From positions 186,001 to 250,000 of the forward strand of contig NZ_PGGW01000069.1 in assembly GCF_002794255.1 (NCBI RefSeq): a stretch of 64,000 nt of DNA, read 5' to 3'. The position numbers and the translations under genes are program-made. Shown piece by piece: positions 16,696 through 24,465 of this stretch. The stretch's first letter is position 1. Each line of letters opens with the position of its first letter. The notes under the pieces were generated by a model. It saw only the letters and a list, made by a program, of their open reading frames with translations, searched no databases and was not told the DNA's origin. The DNA comes from Streptomyces carminius. GTDB taxonomy: Bacteria > Actinomycetota > Actinomycetes > Streptomycetales > Streptomycetaceae.

Positions 16696-17964
16696 GTGAC
16701 GGCCATCGTCGACGAGCTCAGGTGGCGCGGGCTGCTCGCCCAGTCCACCGACGAGGACGCCCTGCGCAAGGCTCTCGAGAACGGCCCCGTCACGTTCTAC
16801 TGCGGCTTCGACCCGACCGCGGCCAGCCTGCACGTCGGCCACCTGGTGCAGGTGCTCACCGTCCGGCGGCTCCAGCAGGCCGGGCACCGGCCGCTGGCCC
16901 TCGTGGGCGGCGCGACCGGCCACATCGGCGACCCCCGGCCGACCGCCGAGCGCACCCTGAACGACTCGGAGACCATCGCCGGGTGGGTGGCCCGGCTGCG
17001 CGCGCAGATCGAGCCGTTCCTCTCCTTCGAGGGCGACAACGCGGCGGTCATGGTCAACAACATGGACTGGACCGAGGGCCTGTCCGTGATCGGCTTCCTG
17101 CGGGACGTCGGCAAGCACTTCCGGGTGAACAAGATGCTCACCAAGGAGTCGGTCGCCCAGCGGCTCGCCTCCGAACAGGGCATCAGCTACACGGAGTTCA
17201 GCTACCAGCTCCTCCAGGCCATGGACTTCCTGGAGCTGTACCGGCGGTACGGCTGCACCCTCCAGACGGGCGGCAGCGACCAGTGGGGCAACCTCACGGC
17301 CGGTCTGGACCTGATCCACCGCCTGGAGCCGCACGCCGAGGTGCACGCGCTCGCGACACCGCTGATGACGAAGGCGGACGGCACCAAGTTCGGCAAGACG
17401 GAGACGGGCACGCTCTGGCTCGACCCGGAGATGACCACGCCGTACGCGTTCTACCAGTTCTGGCTGAACACCGACGACCGGGACGTCTCGCGGTACCTGC
17501 GCATCCTCTCCTTCCGCTCCCGCGAGGAGCTGGAGGAGCTGGAGAGGGTGACCGAGGAGCGGCCGCAGGCCCGTGCCGCGCAGCGCGCGCTCGCCGAGGA
17601 GCTGACCACGCTGGTGCACGGCGCCGACCAGTGCGCCGCCGTGATCGCCGCCTCGAAGGCGCTGTTCGGGCAGGGCGACCTCGCCGCGCTCGACGAGGCC
17701 ACGCTGGCCGCCGCGGTCGCCGAGCTCCCGAACGCGAAGGTGGGCGGGCTCGGCCCGGTCACCGACCTGTTCGCGGAGGTCGGCCTGGTGGCGAGCAAGT
17801 CGGCCGCCCGCCGCACCGTGAAGGAGGGCGGCGCCTACGTGAACAACGCGAAGGTGACCGCCGAGGACGCGGTGGCCACCCCCGACCAGCTCCTGCACGG
17901 CCGCTGGCTGGTGCTGCGCCGGGGCAAGAAGAACCTGGCGGCGGTCGAGGTCACCGGCGCCTGA
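16696..17964 (+). CDS. tyrS: Tyrosyl-tRNA synthetase
   Basis: Charges tRNA-Tyr. The 422 residues match the bacterial TyrRS length. Class I motifs are HVGH in TAASLHVGHLVQV and the KMSKS equivalent KFGKT in TKADGTKFGKTETG; tyrosine-binding SYQLLQAMDFLELYRRYGC and GGSDQWGN are present. The C-terminal S4 RNA-binding domain is seen in SKSAARRTVKEGGAYVNNAKV. The GTG start has GGGAGA about 11 bases upstream. No T-box structure is evident in the short leader. Confidence 0.95.
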   Translation: MTAIVDELRWRGLLAQSTDEDALRKALENGPVTFYCGFDPTAASLHVGHLVQVLTVRRLQQAGHRPLALVGGATGHIGDPRPTAERTLNDSETIAGWVARLRAQIEPFLSFEGDNAAVMVNNMDWTEGLSVIGFLRDVGKHFRVNKMLTKESVAQRLASEQGISYTEFSYQLLQAMDFLELYRRYGCTLQTGGSDQWGNLTAGLDLIHRLEPHAEVHALATPLMTKADGTKFGKTETGTLWLDPEMTTPYAFYQFWLNTDDRDVSRYLRILSFRSREELEELERVTEERPQARAAQRALAEELTTLVHGADQCAAVIAASKALFGQGDLAALDEATLAAAVAELPNAKVGGLGPVTDLFAEVGLVASKSAARRTVKEGGAYVNNAKVTAEDAVATPDQLLHGRWLVLRRGKKNLAAVEVTGA

Positions 17965-17992
17965 GCCGGGCCGGCGGACGCGCGGGCCCGGC
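17965..17992 (+). terminator. tyrS terminator hairpin
   Basis: GCCGGGCC (17965-17972) and GGCCCGGC (17985-17992) form an 8-base-pair stem directly after the stop codon. Confidence 0.5.
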
Positions 17993-18163
17993 GGCCGTGC
18001 GCGGGAGGAACACCTCCGGCCCACGGCCGCCGGGCTGCGGGCGGTTCGGGCGGGGGCCGCGGAGACGCGTCCTGAGCTGTTCGAATCTGCCTGCGTCGGC
18101 TGCCGCGTCCCGGGCACGGACACCGACGGGGTACGGATAGCCTGACCGCGTGAGGTGGACGGC

Positions 18164-19420
18164 ATGCTGCTGAGGTTCCGGGCCGCGAACGTGCGGTCCC
18201 TGCGCGACGAGCAGGAGCTGTCGCTCGTCGTACCGCCGGGCGGGGACCCGGCCGGTGCCCGTGAGGTGGAGCTGGCCGACGGCACCCTCTGGATCTACCC
18301 GATCGCCGGGATCTTCGGCGCCAACGCCTCGGGCAAGTCCAACGTCCTGACCGCCATGGCCGACATGCGCGACGCGGTCATGAACTCCTACGCCCGATGG
18401 GCCTCCTACCCGAGCATCCCCCGCGAGGCGTTCGCGCTCGACCCCGGGAGCGGTGGTAAGCCCTCGTTCTTCGAGGTGGACGTCGTCATCGACGGTGTGC
18501 GCTGGACATACGGCTTCGAACTGGGCCGGGAGCGGGTGGAGTCCGAGTGGGTGCACAGCTACCCGCGCGGCCGCCGCCAGGAGTGGATGGATCGGGACAC
18601 CTCCCGCCCCGAGGTCTACCGCTGGCCCGGCAACCGGGTGAGGGACCGCGCCCACCTCGCCCAGCGGACCCGTTCCAACGCCCTGCTGCTCTCCACGGCA
18701 GGCACGGACAACCATCCGCAGCTCTCCCCGCTCTTCCACTGGTTCCGCGAGAACCTGTTGCTGATCGACCCGGAGGGCGAGAGGGGGGCACGGCAGGACT
18801 TCACCGCCCGCCGGCTCCTGGAAGGCCAGGGGAAGCGCATCCGTGAACTGTTGAGGGTGGCCGATCTGGGCATCACCGGAACCGAGGTCGAATGGGGGAG
18901 GACGAGCGAGGCCCCGACCGTGCGGTTGCTGCACAGATCGGCTTCGGGGAAGGACGTGGCGTTCGACTGGGAGCGTGAGTCTCTCGGCACCCGCTCCTGG
19001 TTCGCGCTGCTCGGCCCCATGCTGCTCGCTCTGGACCAGGGGGCCGTCCTCCTCGTCGATGAACTGGACGACAGCCTCCACTCCCGGTTCGCCGCCGAGG
19101 TCATCCGCATCTTCCACGACGAGGACGCCAACCCGCAGGGCGCCCAGCTCGTCTTCACCTCCCACGACGCCACGGTGCTCAACAGCCCCAGCGGTGAGCG
19201 GCTGCTGGAACCCGGCCAGGCATGGCTGACGGAGAAGGACGAGGCGGGCGCCACCGACCTCTATCCCCTCAGCGCTGTCTCCCCGGGCGAGGAGGAGAAC
19301 CTGACCCAGTCCTACCTGGCCGGGGTGTTCGGCGGTGTCCCCGCCCTGCTGGAGGGGCAGATCGCCCGGCGCCTGATGACCACGGAGGACAGCGGCACGG
19401 GGGAGAGGGAGGGGGCCTGA
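18164..19420 (+). CDS. AAA/SMC-like ATPase, AbiLi/RloA type
   Basis: A 418-residue ATPase beginning MLLRFRAANVRSLRDEQELS, the usual N-terminal strand of this group. Walker A is GANASGKSN at about residues 53-61, an ABC-type signature lies in ERESLGTRSW, Walker B is AVLLVDELDDSLHSRF, and TSHDATVL is the switch region. The ATG is preferred over GTG 18155 because GAGG lies 7 bases before it. The stop overlaps the next start (TGATG). ATPase plus RloB-like partner is the composition of AbiL and RloAB, phage-exclusion or restriction-accessory pairs. A defence role is inferred from this pairing only. Confidence 0.82.
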   Translation: MLLRFRAANVRSLRDEQELSLVVPPGGDPAGAREVELADGTLWIYPIAGIFGANASGKSNVLTAMADMRDAVMNSYARWASYPSIPREAFALDPGSGGKPSFFEVDVVIDGVRWTYGFELGRERVESEWVHSYPRGRRQEWMDRDTSRPEVYRWPGNRVRDRAHLAQRTRSNALLLSTAGTDNHPQLSPLFHWFRENLLLIDPEGERGARQDFTARRLLEGQGKRIRELLRVADLGITGTEVEWGRTSEAPTVRLLHRSASGKDVAFDWERESLGTRSWFALLGPMLLALDQGAVLLVDELDDSLHSRFAAEVIRIFHDEDANPQGAQLVFTSHDATVLNSPSGERLLEPGQAWLTEKDEAGATDLYPLSAVSPGEEENLTQSYLAGVFGGVPALLEGQIARRLMTTEDSGTGEREGA

Positions 19421-20097
19421 TGGCGAGGATCAGGGGGAGGACGGCTTTCGGACCCGTCACCAGACCGGGCAGGGGGCGCCGCCGCGCGGTGTACGTCTTC
19501 ACCGAGGGCAAGGTCACCGAACCGAAGTACATCGAGATCGTCCGCAAGCACGGCACCCCGGCCGACCCCGCACTGACCGTCGCGGTGCACATCGCCAACG
19601 CCGGGGACGACGGCTCGCGCCGGATGCCGATGGATCTGGTGGAACGCGCCGTCGCACTGCGGGACGAGAAGCGGCGGGAGGACAGGAAGGCCAAACTGCC
19701 GCCGCCGCTGCGCACCCAGGTGTGGTGCCTCTTCGACCACGACAACCACCCGAACGTGGACGCCGCTCTGAGCAGGGCGAGGAGGAACGACCTCCCGGTC
19801 GCCTTCTCGCACCCGTGCTTCGAGGTCTGGCGCGTCCTGCACCACAAACCTGCGAGTGGCACCTTCGGGGGTGTCTGCGACGCGGTCACCGCGCGGCTGC
19901 CCGCCGAGTGCCGGAAAGCGCCCGGCGGCATCAAGGCGGTTCTGCCCGAGCAGGTCGTCGGCCGGTACGGGGAGGCCAGGAAGCGCGCCCTGGCGATGAA
20001 CGCTCAGCACGGTGACCATCTCCCGCTGCACAAACGCGACCCTTACACGAATGTGTACGAGTTCGTCGAGAAGGGCCTGGGAATCAGCATGTACTGA
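19420..20097 (+). CDS. RloB-like protein (AbiLii type)
   Basis: A 225-residue protein whose N-terminal half reads YVFTEGKVTEPKYIEIV, the Toprim-like strand with conserved Glu seen in RloB, followed by QVWCLFDHDNHPNVDAAL (Asp-x-Asp metal site) and FSHPCFEVWRVLHH, the other hallmark of the family. The end is less conserved. It is the likely nuclease-like effector of the ATPase encoded immediately upstream, with which it overlaps by one base. Confidence 0.8.
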   Translation: MARIRGRTAFGPVTRPGRGRRRAVYVFTEGKVTEPKYIEIVRKHGTPADPALTVAVHIANAGDDGSRRMPMDLVERAVALRDEKRREDRKAKLPPPLRTQVWCLFDHDNHPNVDAALSRARRNDLPVAFSHPCFEVWRVLHHKPASGTFGGVCDAVTARLPAECRKAPGGIKAVLPEQVVGRYGEARKRALAMNAQHGDHLPLHKRDPYTNVYEFVEKGLGISMY

Positions 20098-20165
20098 TCC
20101 CCGGCCCTGTTCGCCCGGAACTGCCGGAACCTCGCGACACGGGAAGCCGGGCGGCGCGGTGTCCG

Positions 20166-20624
20166 TCACGCCGGGGTGTCCCGCAGTTCGAACCACACGC
20201 TCTTGCCGGTCGGGCAGGGCCCGCCGTGCCGCACCGTGCCCCAGGCGGAGGCGAGCTCCCGGACGAGGAGAAGGCCGCGGCCGTGCTCGTCGTCGTCGGA
20301 CGCGGCACCGGCCCGGGGCGACGGGGGCGCGAAGCCCGGCTCGCCGTCCCGGACGGACACCGTCAGGCGGCCGTCCCGGACCGCCGCCTCCAGGGTGAGC
20401 AGTGGAACCCCGGTGTGGAGGTGGACGTTCGAGACGAGTTCGGAGACCAGCAGCCGGGCCATCTCCGTCAGCGCCGGATGGCCGGTGGCGTCGAGCAGTC
20501 CGGCCACCATGTCCCGCGCGACCTTGGCGGTCTCGGGGAGGTTCGGGGCCCGCATCGCGTAGGTACGGGCCCGCTGGAACGGGTCGCCGGGGTCGTTGAG
20601 CACGGCGGGCGTCAGATCGGTCAT
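20166..20624 (-). CDS. ATP-binding regulatory protein (HATPase_c, anti-sigma/RsbW-like)
   Basis: A 152-residue single GHKL ATPase domain. LLVSELVSNVHLHTG is the N box (ATP/Mg site), VRDGEPGF the G1 box, and EHGRGLLLVRELASAWG the G2 region. Such proteins sit beside XRE and DUF397 genes in many Streptomyces loci of the whiJ/abaA type. It is divergent from the XRE gene at 20885. Its partner is unknown. Confidence 0.85.
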   Translation of the reverse strand: MTDLTPAVLNDPGDPFQRARTYAMRAPNLPETAKVARDMVAGLLDATGHPALTEMARLLVSELVSNVHLHTGVPLLTLEAAVRDGRLTVSVRDGEPGFAPPSPRAGAASDDDEHGRGLLLVRELASAWGTVRHGGPCPTGKSVWFELRDTPA

Positions 20625-20772
20625 GTCGTCCCCTGATCGAGTGAATGTGGTCGCCGCTTCCGCCCGCCACCGTGGCTCTGCCGTTCTCTGGAGGCGCCCG
20701 TAGGCACAGGTGGACGACCGCACTGCGGATTTACTGGCTGCGTGTAGCGGATTGCCCACCGAAAGTAAGATG

Positions 20773-20800
20773 CACATGTGTACCGGTACAAGGTTGCGCA
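20773..20800. promoter_or_regulatory. Cluster of short palindromes in the XRE/ATP-binding divergent region
   Basis: CACATGTG (20773-20780), TGTACCGGTACA (20779-20790) and TTGCGCAA (20793-20800) follow one another within 28 bases between the divergent regulatory genes. A TAAGAT at 20766-20771 could be a -10. This is the best place for an autoregulatory XRE operator. Confidence 0.4.
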
Positions 20801-20884
20801 AGGTATTTCCCCCTTGTGGGCGGCGTCATGGCGCAGGTGTGCGAAGGGTCCGAGAACGGTTGCGAGAAGGGATTGCTGACGTCT

Positions 20885-21739
20885 ATGCCTCCGAGGGACG
20901 CACCCACCGCCAGACAGGCGAGGCTGGGGGCGGAGTTGAGGAAGCTCCGCGAGCGGGCGGGTCGGACCGCCAGGGAGGCCGCCGGCCTGCTCGGTGTCGA
21001 CCACGCGAGAGTCAGCAACATCGAGTCGGGCCGTATGGGGGTCAGTGAGGAACGCATCCGGCGGCTTGCGGTGTTCTACTCCTGCGACGACACGGAGTTG
21101 ATCGACGCGCTGTGCGCGATGGCGCGGGAGCGACGCGGCCAGTTCTGGTGGGACGAGTACCGGGGCGTCCTGCCTCCGGAGTTCCTGGACATCGCGGAGC
21201 TGGAGCATCACGCGACCGGCATGCGCACCATGCAGACGCTCTCCATTCCCGGTCTTCTCCAGACGGAGGAATACGCACGCGCCTTGTTCGGCAAGGCGGT
21301 CCCCCGGCTCCCGTCCGCCGAGGTCGAGGTGCGGGTCGAGCACCGGCTGAAGAGACAGTCCGTTCTCGGAGGAGAGGACCCTCCGGTATGTGAGGCGATC
21401 ATTCATGAGGCGGCGCTGCGGATGCGATTCGGCGGCCGGGACGTGGCCCGGGCGCAGCTCGAACATCTGCTGGAGGCGTCGGCCAATCCAATCGTGACGG
21501 TGCGGGTGATCCCGTTCACCTGCGAGGACTTCATCGAGGTCACTCAGCCGCTTCTCTATGCGGCCGGTGTGGTCCCGCAACTGGACACCGTTCAGGTGGA
21601 CGGCCCTCTTGGCGGCATGCACCTGGACGCGGAGGCTGAGTTGCAGAGGTACCGGACTCTGCTGGACATCGCGGAGGGAGTCTCGCTCGGCAGGGAAGAG
21701 TCGCGGCAGTTCATCCACGACATCGCACGGAAGCTGTGA
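20885..21739 (+). CDS. XRE-family regulator (DUF5753, WhiJ-like)
   Basis: A 284-residue protein with an N-terminal helix-turn-helix at about residues 12-65 (LGAELRKLRERAGRTAREAA ... DHARVSNIESGR) and a C-terminal domain containing TLSIPGLLQTEEYARAL, EAIIHEAALRMRFGG and VIPFTCEDF, the DUF5753 pattern of Streptomyces WhiJ-like regulators. An upstream ATG at 20828 is in frame but adds unconserved residues; GAAGGG precedes 20885. A DUF397 gene follows 11 bases later, the usual companion. Confidence 0.88.
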   Translation: MPPRDAPTARQARLGAELRKLRERAGRTAREAAGLLGVDHARVSNIESGRMGVSEERIRRLAVFYSCDDTELIDALCAMARERRGQFWWDEYRGVLPPEFLDIAELEHHATGMRTMQTLSIPGLLQTEEYARALFGKAVPRLPSAEVEVRVEHRLKRQSVLGGEDPPVCEAIIHEAALRMRFGGRDVARAQLEHLLEASANPIVTVRVIPFTCEDFIEVTQPLLYAAGVVPQLDTVQVDGPLGGMHLDAEAELQRYRTLLDIAEGVSLGREESRQFIHDIARKL

Positions 21740-21750
21740 GGAGTAGAAGC

Positions 21751-21951
21751 ATGGACGCACCTGTTCAGTGGCAGAAGTCGTCTTTCTCGGGGGCCAACGG
21801 CCCGAACTGTGTGGAGGTCGCGCGGCACGGTGACGCGCTCCTGATACGGGAGGGCGACGAGCCGGGACTCGTCCTGTCGGTGAGCCGGGCGGAGCTTGCC
21901 GCGTTCCTCGCGGGTGCTGGGGCCGGGGAGTTCGACCACTTGGCGGACTGA
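21751..21951 (+). CDS. DUF397 small protein
   Basis: A 66-residue protein with the family pattern WQKSSFSGANGPNCVEVA and LIREGDEPG ... VSRAELAAFLAG. GGAG lies 8 bases before the ATG. DUF397 proteins pair with the preceding XRE type and are thought to modulate it during development or antibiotic onset. Confidence 0.92.
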   Translation: MDAPVQWQKSSFSGANGPNCVEVARHGDALLIREGDEPGLVLSVSRAELAAFLAGAGAGEFDHLAD

Positions 21952-22321
21952 GCGCGGCGCCGTGACCGGGCAGCCGCTCCGGGTTGTTGCTTCTGCAACC
22001 CCCAGTCCTCGGAGACGGCTGCCGAGCAGGCCTGAAACCCGTCATACGGCGGCTCCGGCGTATGGGTTTCGGCCGTCTTCGGTGCGGGACGTATCGGACC
22101 GGTTGCGAGGCGTTTCGGGTACTCCCGATGTGACGGGTCATAACGTCGCTGGTGGTCAGCGTGTGTGTCCTGATGTCCCGGAAGCCTGGGGCATCACGCG
22201 GCGCTTCTGGTTTAACACACAACGTTACTTAAAATGATCGCTCAAGATGCATTCGGCGCCGGTTCTCGACAGACTCACGTTCGCTATCCGTTACACCCGA
22301 CGGAGAACGGAAGGACGTGTC
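21952..22321. other. 370-base gap with hairpins and an AT-rich promoter-like stretch
   Basis: Besides the terminator it has a second hairpin (22034-22070: GAAACCC-gt-CATACG against CGTATGGGTTTC) and an AT-rich run at 22210-22240 with TAAAAT (22230-22235), unusual for this genome and a possible -10 for the secreted small protein. No gene is seen. Confidence 0.45.
21971..22021 (+). terminator. Two-tier hairpin after the DUF397 gene
   Basis: Outer arms CAGCCG/CGGCTG (21971-21976, 22016-22021) enclose an inner stem GGGTTG/CAACCC (21981-21986, 21996-22001). It lies 20 bases past the stop. Confidence 0.5.
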
Positions 22322-22699
22322 ATGCGGTACTCGGTGAGGTGTGCCCTCGTGGGCGGCGCGCTGACGGTAGGGGCGCTGGCCCCGCTGTACGGCGCGGTGC
22401 TCGCGGTACGGCCACTGCCCGGGCCGCCGGCACCGGAGTTCACCGCCGTGGCGGAGCGCCCGGCGGGCGCGGGACACGCGGAACGCGCGGCCGGACCGGG
22501 AGAGATCGTCTGTGCCGGTCCGGACACCGGGCGTGCCGTGGACACCGTGGGGACCGCCCGCCGGACGCTTCACGTCACGATGGCCAGTACTGCCGGGCGC
22601 GGCGCCGGACACCCGGCCGCCGCCCCCGGCCGAGCTCCCGACGGGTTCTGTGGGGAGAACCCGGAGGGCTTCGGGAGCGAGGAGGTCCTCGCCTTCTGA
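22322..22699 (+). CDS. Small secreted protein of unknown function
   Basis: A 125-residue frame with a positively charged start and a hydrophobic stretch (MRYSVRCALVGGALTVGALA ...) that looks like a signal peptide or membrane anchor, followed by an Ala/Pro/Gly-rich tail with two Cys. GGAAGG lies about 10 bases before the ATG. No family recognised. Confidence 0.4.
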   Translation: MRYSVRCALVGGALTVGALAPLYGAVLAVRPLPGPPAPEFTAVAERPAGAGHAERAAGPGEIVCAGPDTGRAVDTVGTARRTLHVTMASTAGRGAGHPAAAPGRAPDGFCGENPEGFGSEEVLAF

Positions 22700-23019
22700 G
22701 ATCTCCCGGGTCCCGGGGCCGGCCTCTCCCGGGACCTCTCCCGAACGGCCGGTACGCCGTGCACCCCGGACGGGTGGTGCGAGCGTCCCGGCGGTCCCGC
22801 GGCAACCCTCCTCGCCGCGGGACGGGGCCGAACGAGCGAGCGGGTCAGGAAAGCCGGTCCTGTGGGGGGTACTGGCCACCGTCACCCGTGACGCCGCGGC
22901 CCGATGCGGCGCGGTCCGGAGAGAATGCCTGGCTCTCCGGACCGCGCCTCTTTCCGTCCGCTCCGTGGGATCACTTTGAAGTGGAGGAATCAGATACTCT
23001 GATTCCATCAGTCTTCTAG
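22700..23019. other. Gap before the structured element
   Basis: GC content falls towards 23000. It holds two short palindromes, CACTTTGAAGTG (22972-22983) and a 9-base-arm repeat GGAATCAGA-tac-TCTGATTCC (22986-23006), next to the structured element. No gene is seen. Confidence 0.4.
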
Positions 23020-23166
23020 CGAGGGAACCACTGGCTTCAGCCGGTGGGGGAATCGCTTCCCTGGTATGTGGTAGTTTTTCGTTCGTCCCGAAAGGGATCG
23101 GTTCGGGCTGGACCGCAACCTTCGGGTTGGGAGCCCCCCTCCTTCAGGTGGGGGAGCGGAGTCACG
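23020..23166 (+). mobile_element. Orphan IS200/IS605-type right end / omega-RNA-like structured remnant
   Basis: Four compact hairpins follow each other: CCACTGGC-TTCA-GCCGGTGG (23028-23047), TCCC-GAAA-GGGA (23086-23097), CAACC-TTCG-GGTTG (23116-23129) and CCCCCTCC-TTCA-GGTGGGGG (23135-23154, one T-T mismatch), then GGAGTCAC. Hairpins with a TTCA loop and G/C-rich arms ending in GAGTCAC resemble the right ends and guide-RNA scaffolds next to actinobacterial tnpB genes. No tnpA or tnpB frame is present here. It ends 7 bases before the antitoxin ATG. Identity as a mobile-element remnant is an inference from structure. Confidence 0.45.
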
Positions 23167-23172
23167 AAGACG

Positions 23173-23408
23173 ATGACGGCAACTGAGGTGTCGAGGAACT
23201 TCGCCTCTGTTCTGGACCAGATCGAGCAGGGCGAGACCGTCATCATCACTCGCGGTGGGCGACGGCTGGTCATCATGAAACGGGGAACGGCGGGGCGCTC
23301 GGGGAATTCCTCGCCGACCACCGTCCCGACGAGGCGTTCGCGGACGACGTCGCCTCCACTCGTGACCTGCTGGTGGACGGGGTGAACGCGGCACGGCCCG
23401 ACGCCTGA
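23173..23408 (+). pseudogene. Phd/YefM-type antitoxin, frameshifted
   Basis: It starts MTATEVSRNFASVLDQIEQG with ETVIITRGGRRLVIMK, a clear Phd-like DNA-binding part. After about 23283 the family-like reading (NGGALGEFLADHRPDEAFA ... NAARPDA) continues only in another frame and ends at TGA 23406-23408, so one or two bases were lost or gained in the GGGGAACGGCGGGG run. The full-length antitoxin cannot be made from this sequence. A natural frameshift or a sequencing error in the G run are both possible. Confidence 0.7.
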
Positions 23409-23794
23409 TCCTGGACACCGGGGTACTCGTCCGCTCGGAGCGCGGTACAGGCGGCCTGTCCGCCTTTCTGGACGACGGGGATGACGTGGCCATCGCCGCC
23501 GTGACGGTGGCCGAGCTGCAGCTGGGTGTGGAACTGGCCGACTCGGCTCGTCACGAGAGACGGCAGGAGTTCGTCGAAGGAGTTCTCGCGCTGCTTCCGG
23601 TGGAGGAGTACACGGCCGACACCGCCCGCGTGCACGCCCGTCTGCCGGCCCATGTCCGCCGCGCAGGGAAGCCGCGTGGCGCCCATGATCTGCTCGTCGC
23701 TGCGACTGGCGCCGCGACTGCCCGCGCCGTCGTGACGACGGACGGCGCGGCGGCCTTCGGGGACCTTCCCGGCGTACGTGTCCTTCTGCTCTGA
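23405..23794 (+). CDS. PIN-domain toxin (VapC-like) with CTG in place of the start codon
   Basis: The frame encodes 129 residues beginning L-ILDTGVLVRSERG. All four acidic PIN residues are present: Asp4, Glu37 (TVAELQLG), Asp95 (AHDLLVAATG) and Asp113 (TTDGAAAF). No ATG, GTG or TTG exists before GTG 23486, which would drop Asp4. The natural start position is CTG 23405-23407, which overlaps the antitoxin stop as CTGA; an ancestral ATGA overlap with A changed to C is the simple explanation. Together with the frameshifted antitoxin this suggests that the toxin is silenced or weakly expressed. Confidence 0.6.
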   Translation: MILDTGVLVRSERGTGGLSAFLDDGDDVAIAAVTVAELQLGVELADSARHERRQEFVEGVLALLPVEEYTADTARVHARLPAHVRRAGKPRGAHDLLVAATGAATARAVVTTDGAAAFGDLPGVRVLLL

Positions 23795-23819
23795 GCCCGC
23801 GGTGAGGAACGGTTCTGTG

Positions 23820-23978
23820 TCCCGGCCCGCCGGGCCTGGCCATGGCGACTCCCTGACGCAGTTCGGCCAGGGTGACGGCGGTGAGTTCCGGAATGATCGG
23901 GAGCCGTTCGGCCGGGGGCAGACCGAGATCGATGCAGGCGCAGGTGTCGAGCGCTCCGGACCGGTGGCGGTCAGCCAC
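23820..23978 (-). pseudogene. Truncated PIN-domain toxin fragment
   Basis: From GTG 23978 the minus strand reads VADRHRSGALDTCACIDLG then LTAVTLAELRQGVAMA, the first third of a PIN toxin with its first Asp and Glu. After about 23840 the frame stays open but no longer looks like a PIN domain, and it runs head-on into the end of the rightward toxin gene. The distal two thirds are missing. It overlaps the end of the antitoxin gene upstream, as in an intact module. Confidence 0.65.
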
Positions 23979-24255
23979 GGTGACGCTCCCAGGGGTCCCC
24001 GTCGCCGAGGCGGTCGTCACCGAAGAAGCCGTCGGCCTCCTGCCGCATGGCGGAGTGGTCGGCCGACGGCAGTTCCCTGTGCTCGGCGACCAGTTCCTCC
24101 GCCGTCGGCCGGCGCGTGCGGGGAAGAGGGCGAGAAGGTCGCAGCACGGCGAACGCCATCCCGTTCCGGGCGATGTGGTACGTCTCGCCTGCCTCCACCG
24201 CATCCAGGACCGCGGTGAAGTCGTCGCGGAACTCGTGCTGGTCGATGATCTTCAT
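23971..24255 (-). CDS. Phd/YefM-type antitoxin, orphan
   Basis: A 94-residue protein starting MKIIDQHEFRDDFTAVLDAV, with GETYHIARNGMAFAVLRP, the Phd-like fold, and a C-terminal acidic toxin-binding tail. It appears intact while its toxin partner is truncated, so it may persist as an orphan that could neutralise related PIN toxins. Confidence 0.75.
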   Translation of the reverse strand: MKIIDQHEFRDDFTAVLDAVEAGETYHIARNGMAFAVLRPSRPLPRTRRPTAEELVAEHRELPSADHSAMRQEADGFFGDDRLGDGDPWERHRG

Positions 24256-24465
24256 GGGGCGATTCTGACGTGCGGTGACGTGGGACATGCCGCGTTCCGG
24301 CCGTCGCGGGGCGGCTCCGCGAGCCGTCAGAACCGGGTGTCGCCCCTCCCGCTTGTGCCCGACCGCCCTGACCGGGATGAAATCCCCCTCCGGGCACGTT
24401 GGAGCATTCTGGATCACCGCGGCGCTGTGGCCGCGGGACCACAGGCGGGCACAGAAGGTGACGGC

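Noticed and set aside
18079..18087. GTTCGAATC resembling a tRNA T-loop (possible tRNA or att site)
   Set aside because: Flanking bases do not pair into a T-arm or acceptor stem, and there is no anticodon arm upstream.
22244..22321. Upstream in-frame start (22247) for the small secreted protein
   Set aside because: It would place a polar Arg-rich stretch before the signal-like sequence; the ATG at 22322 has a ribosome site and gives a normal signal peptide.
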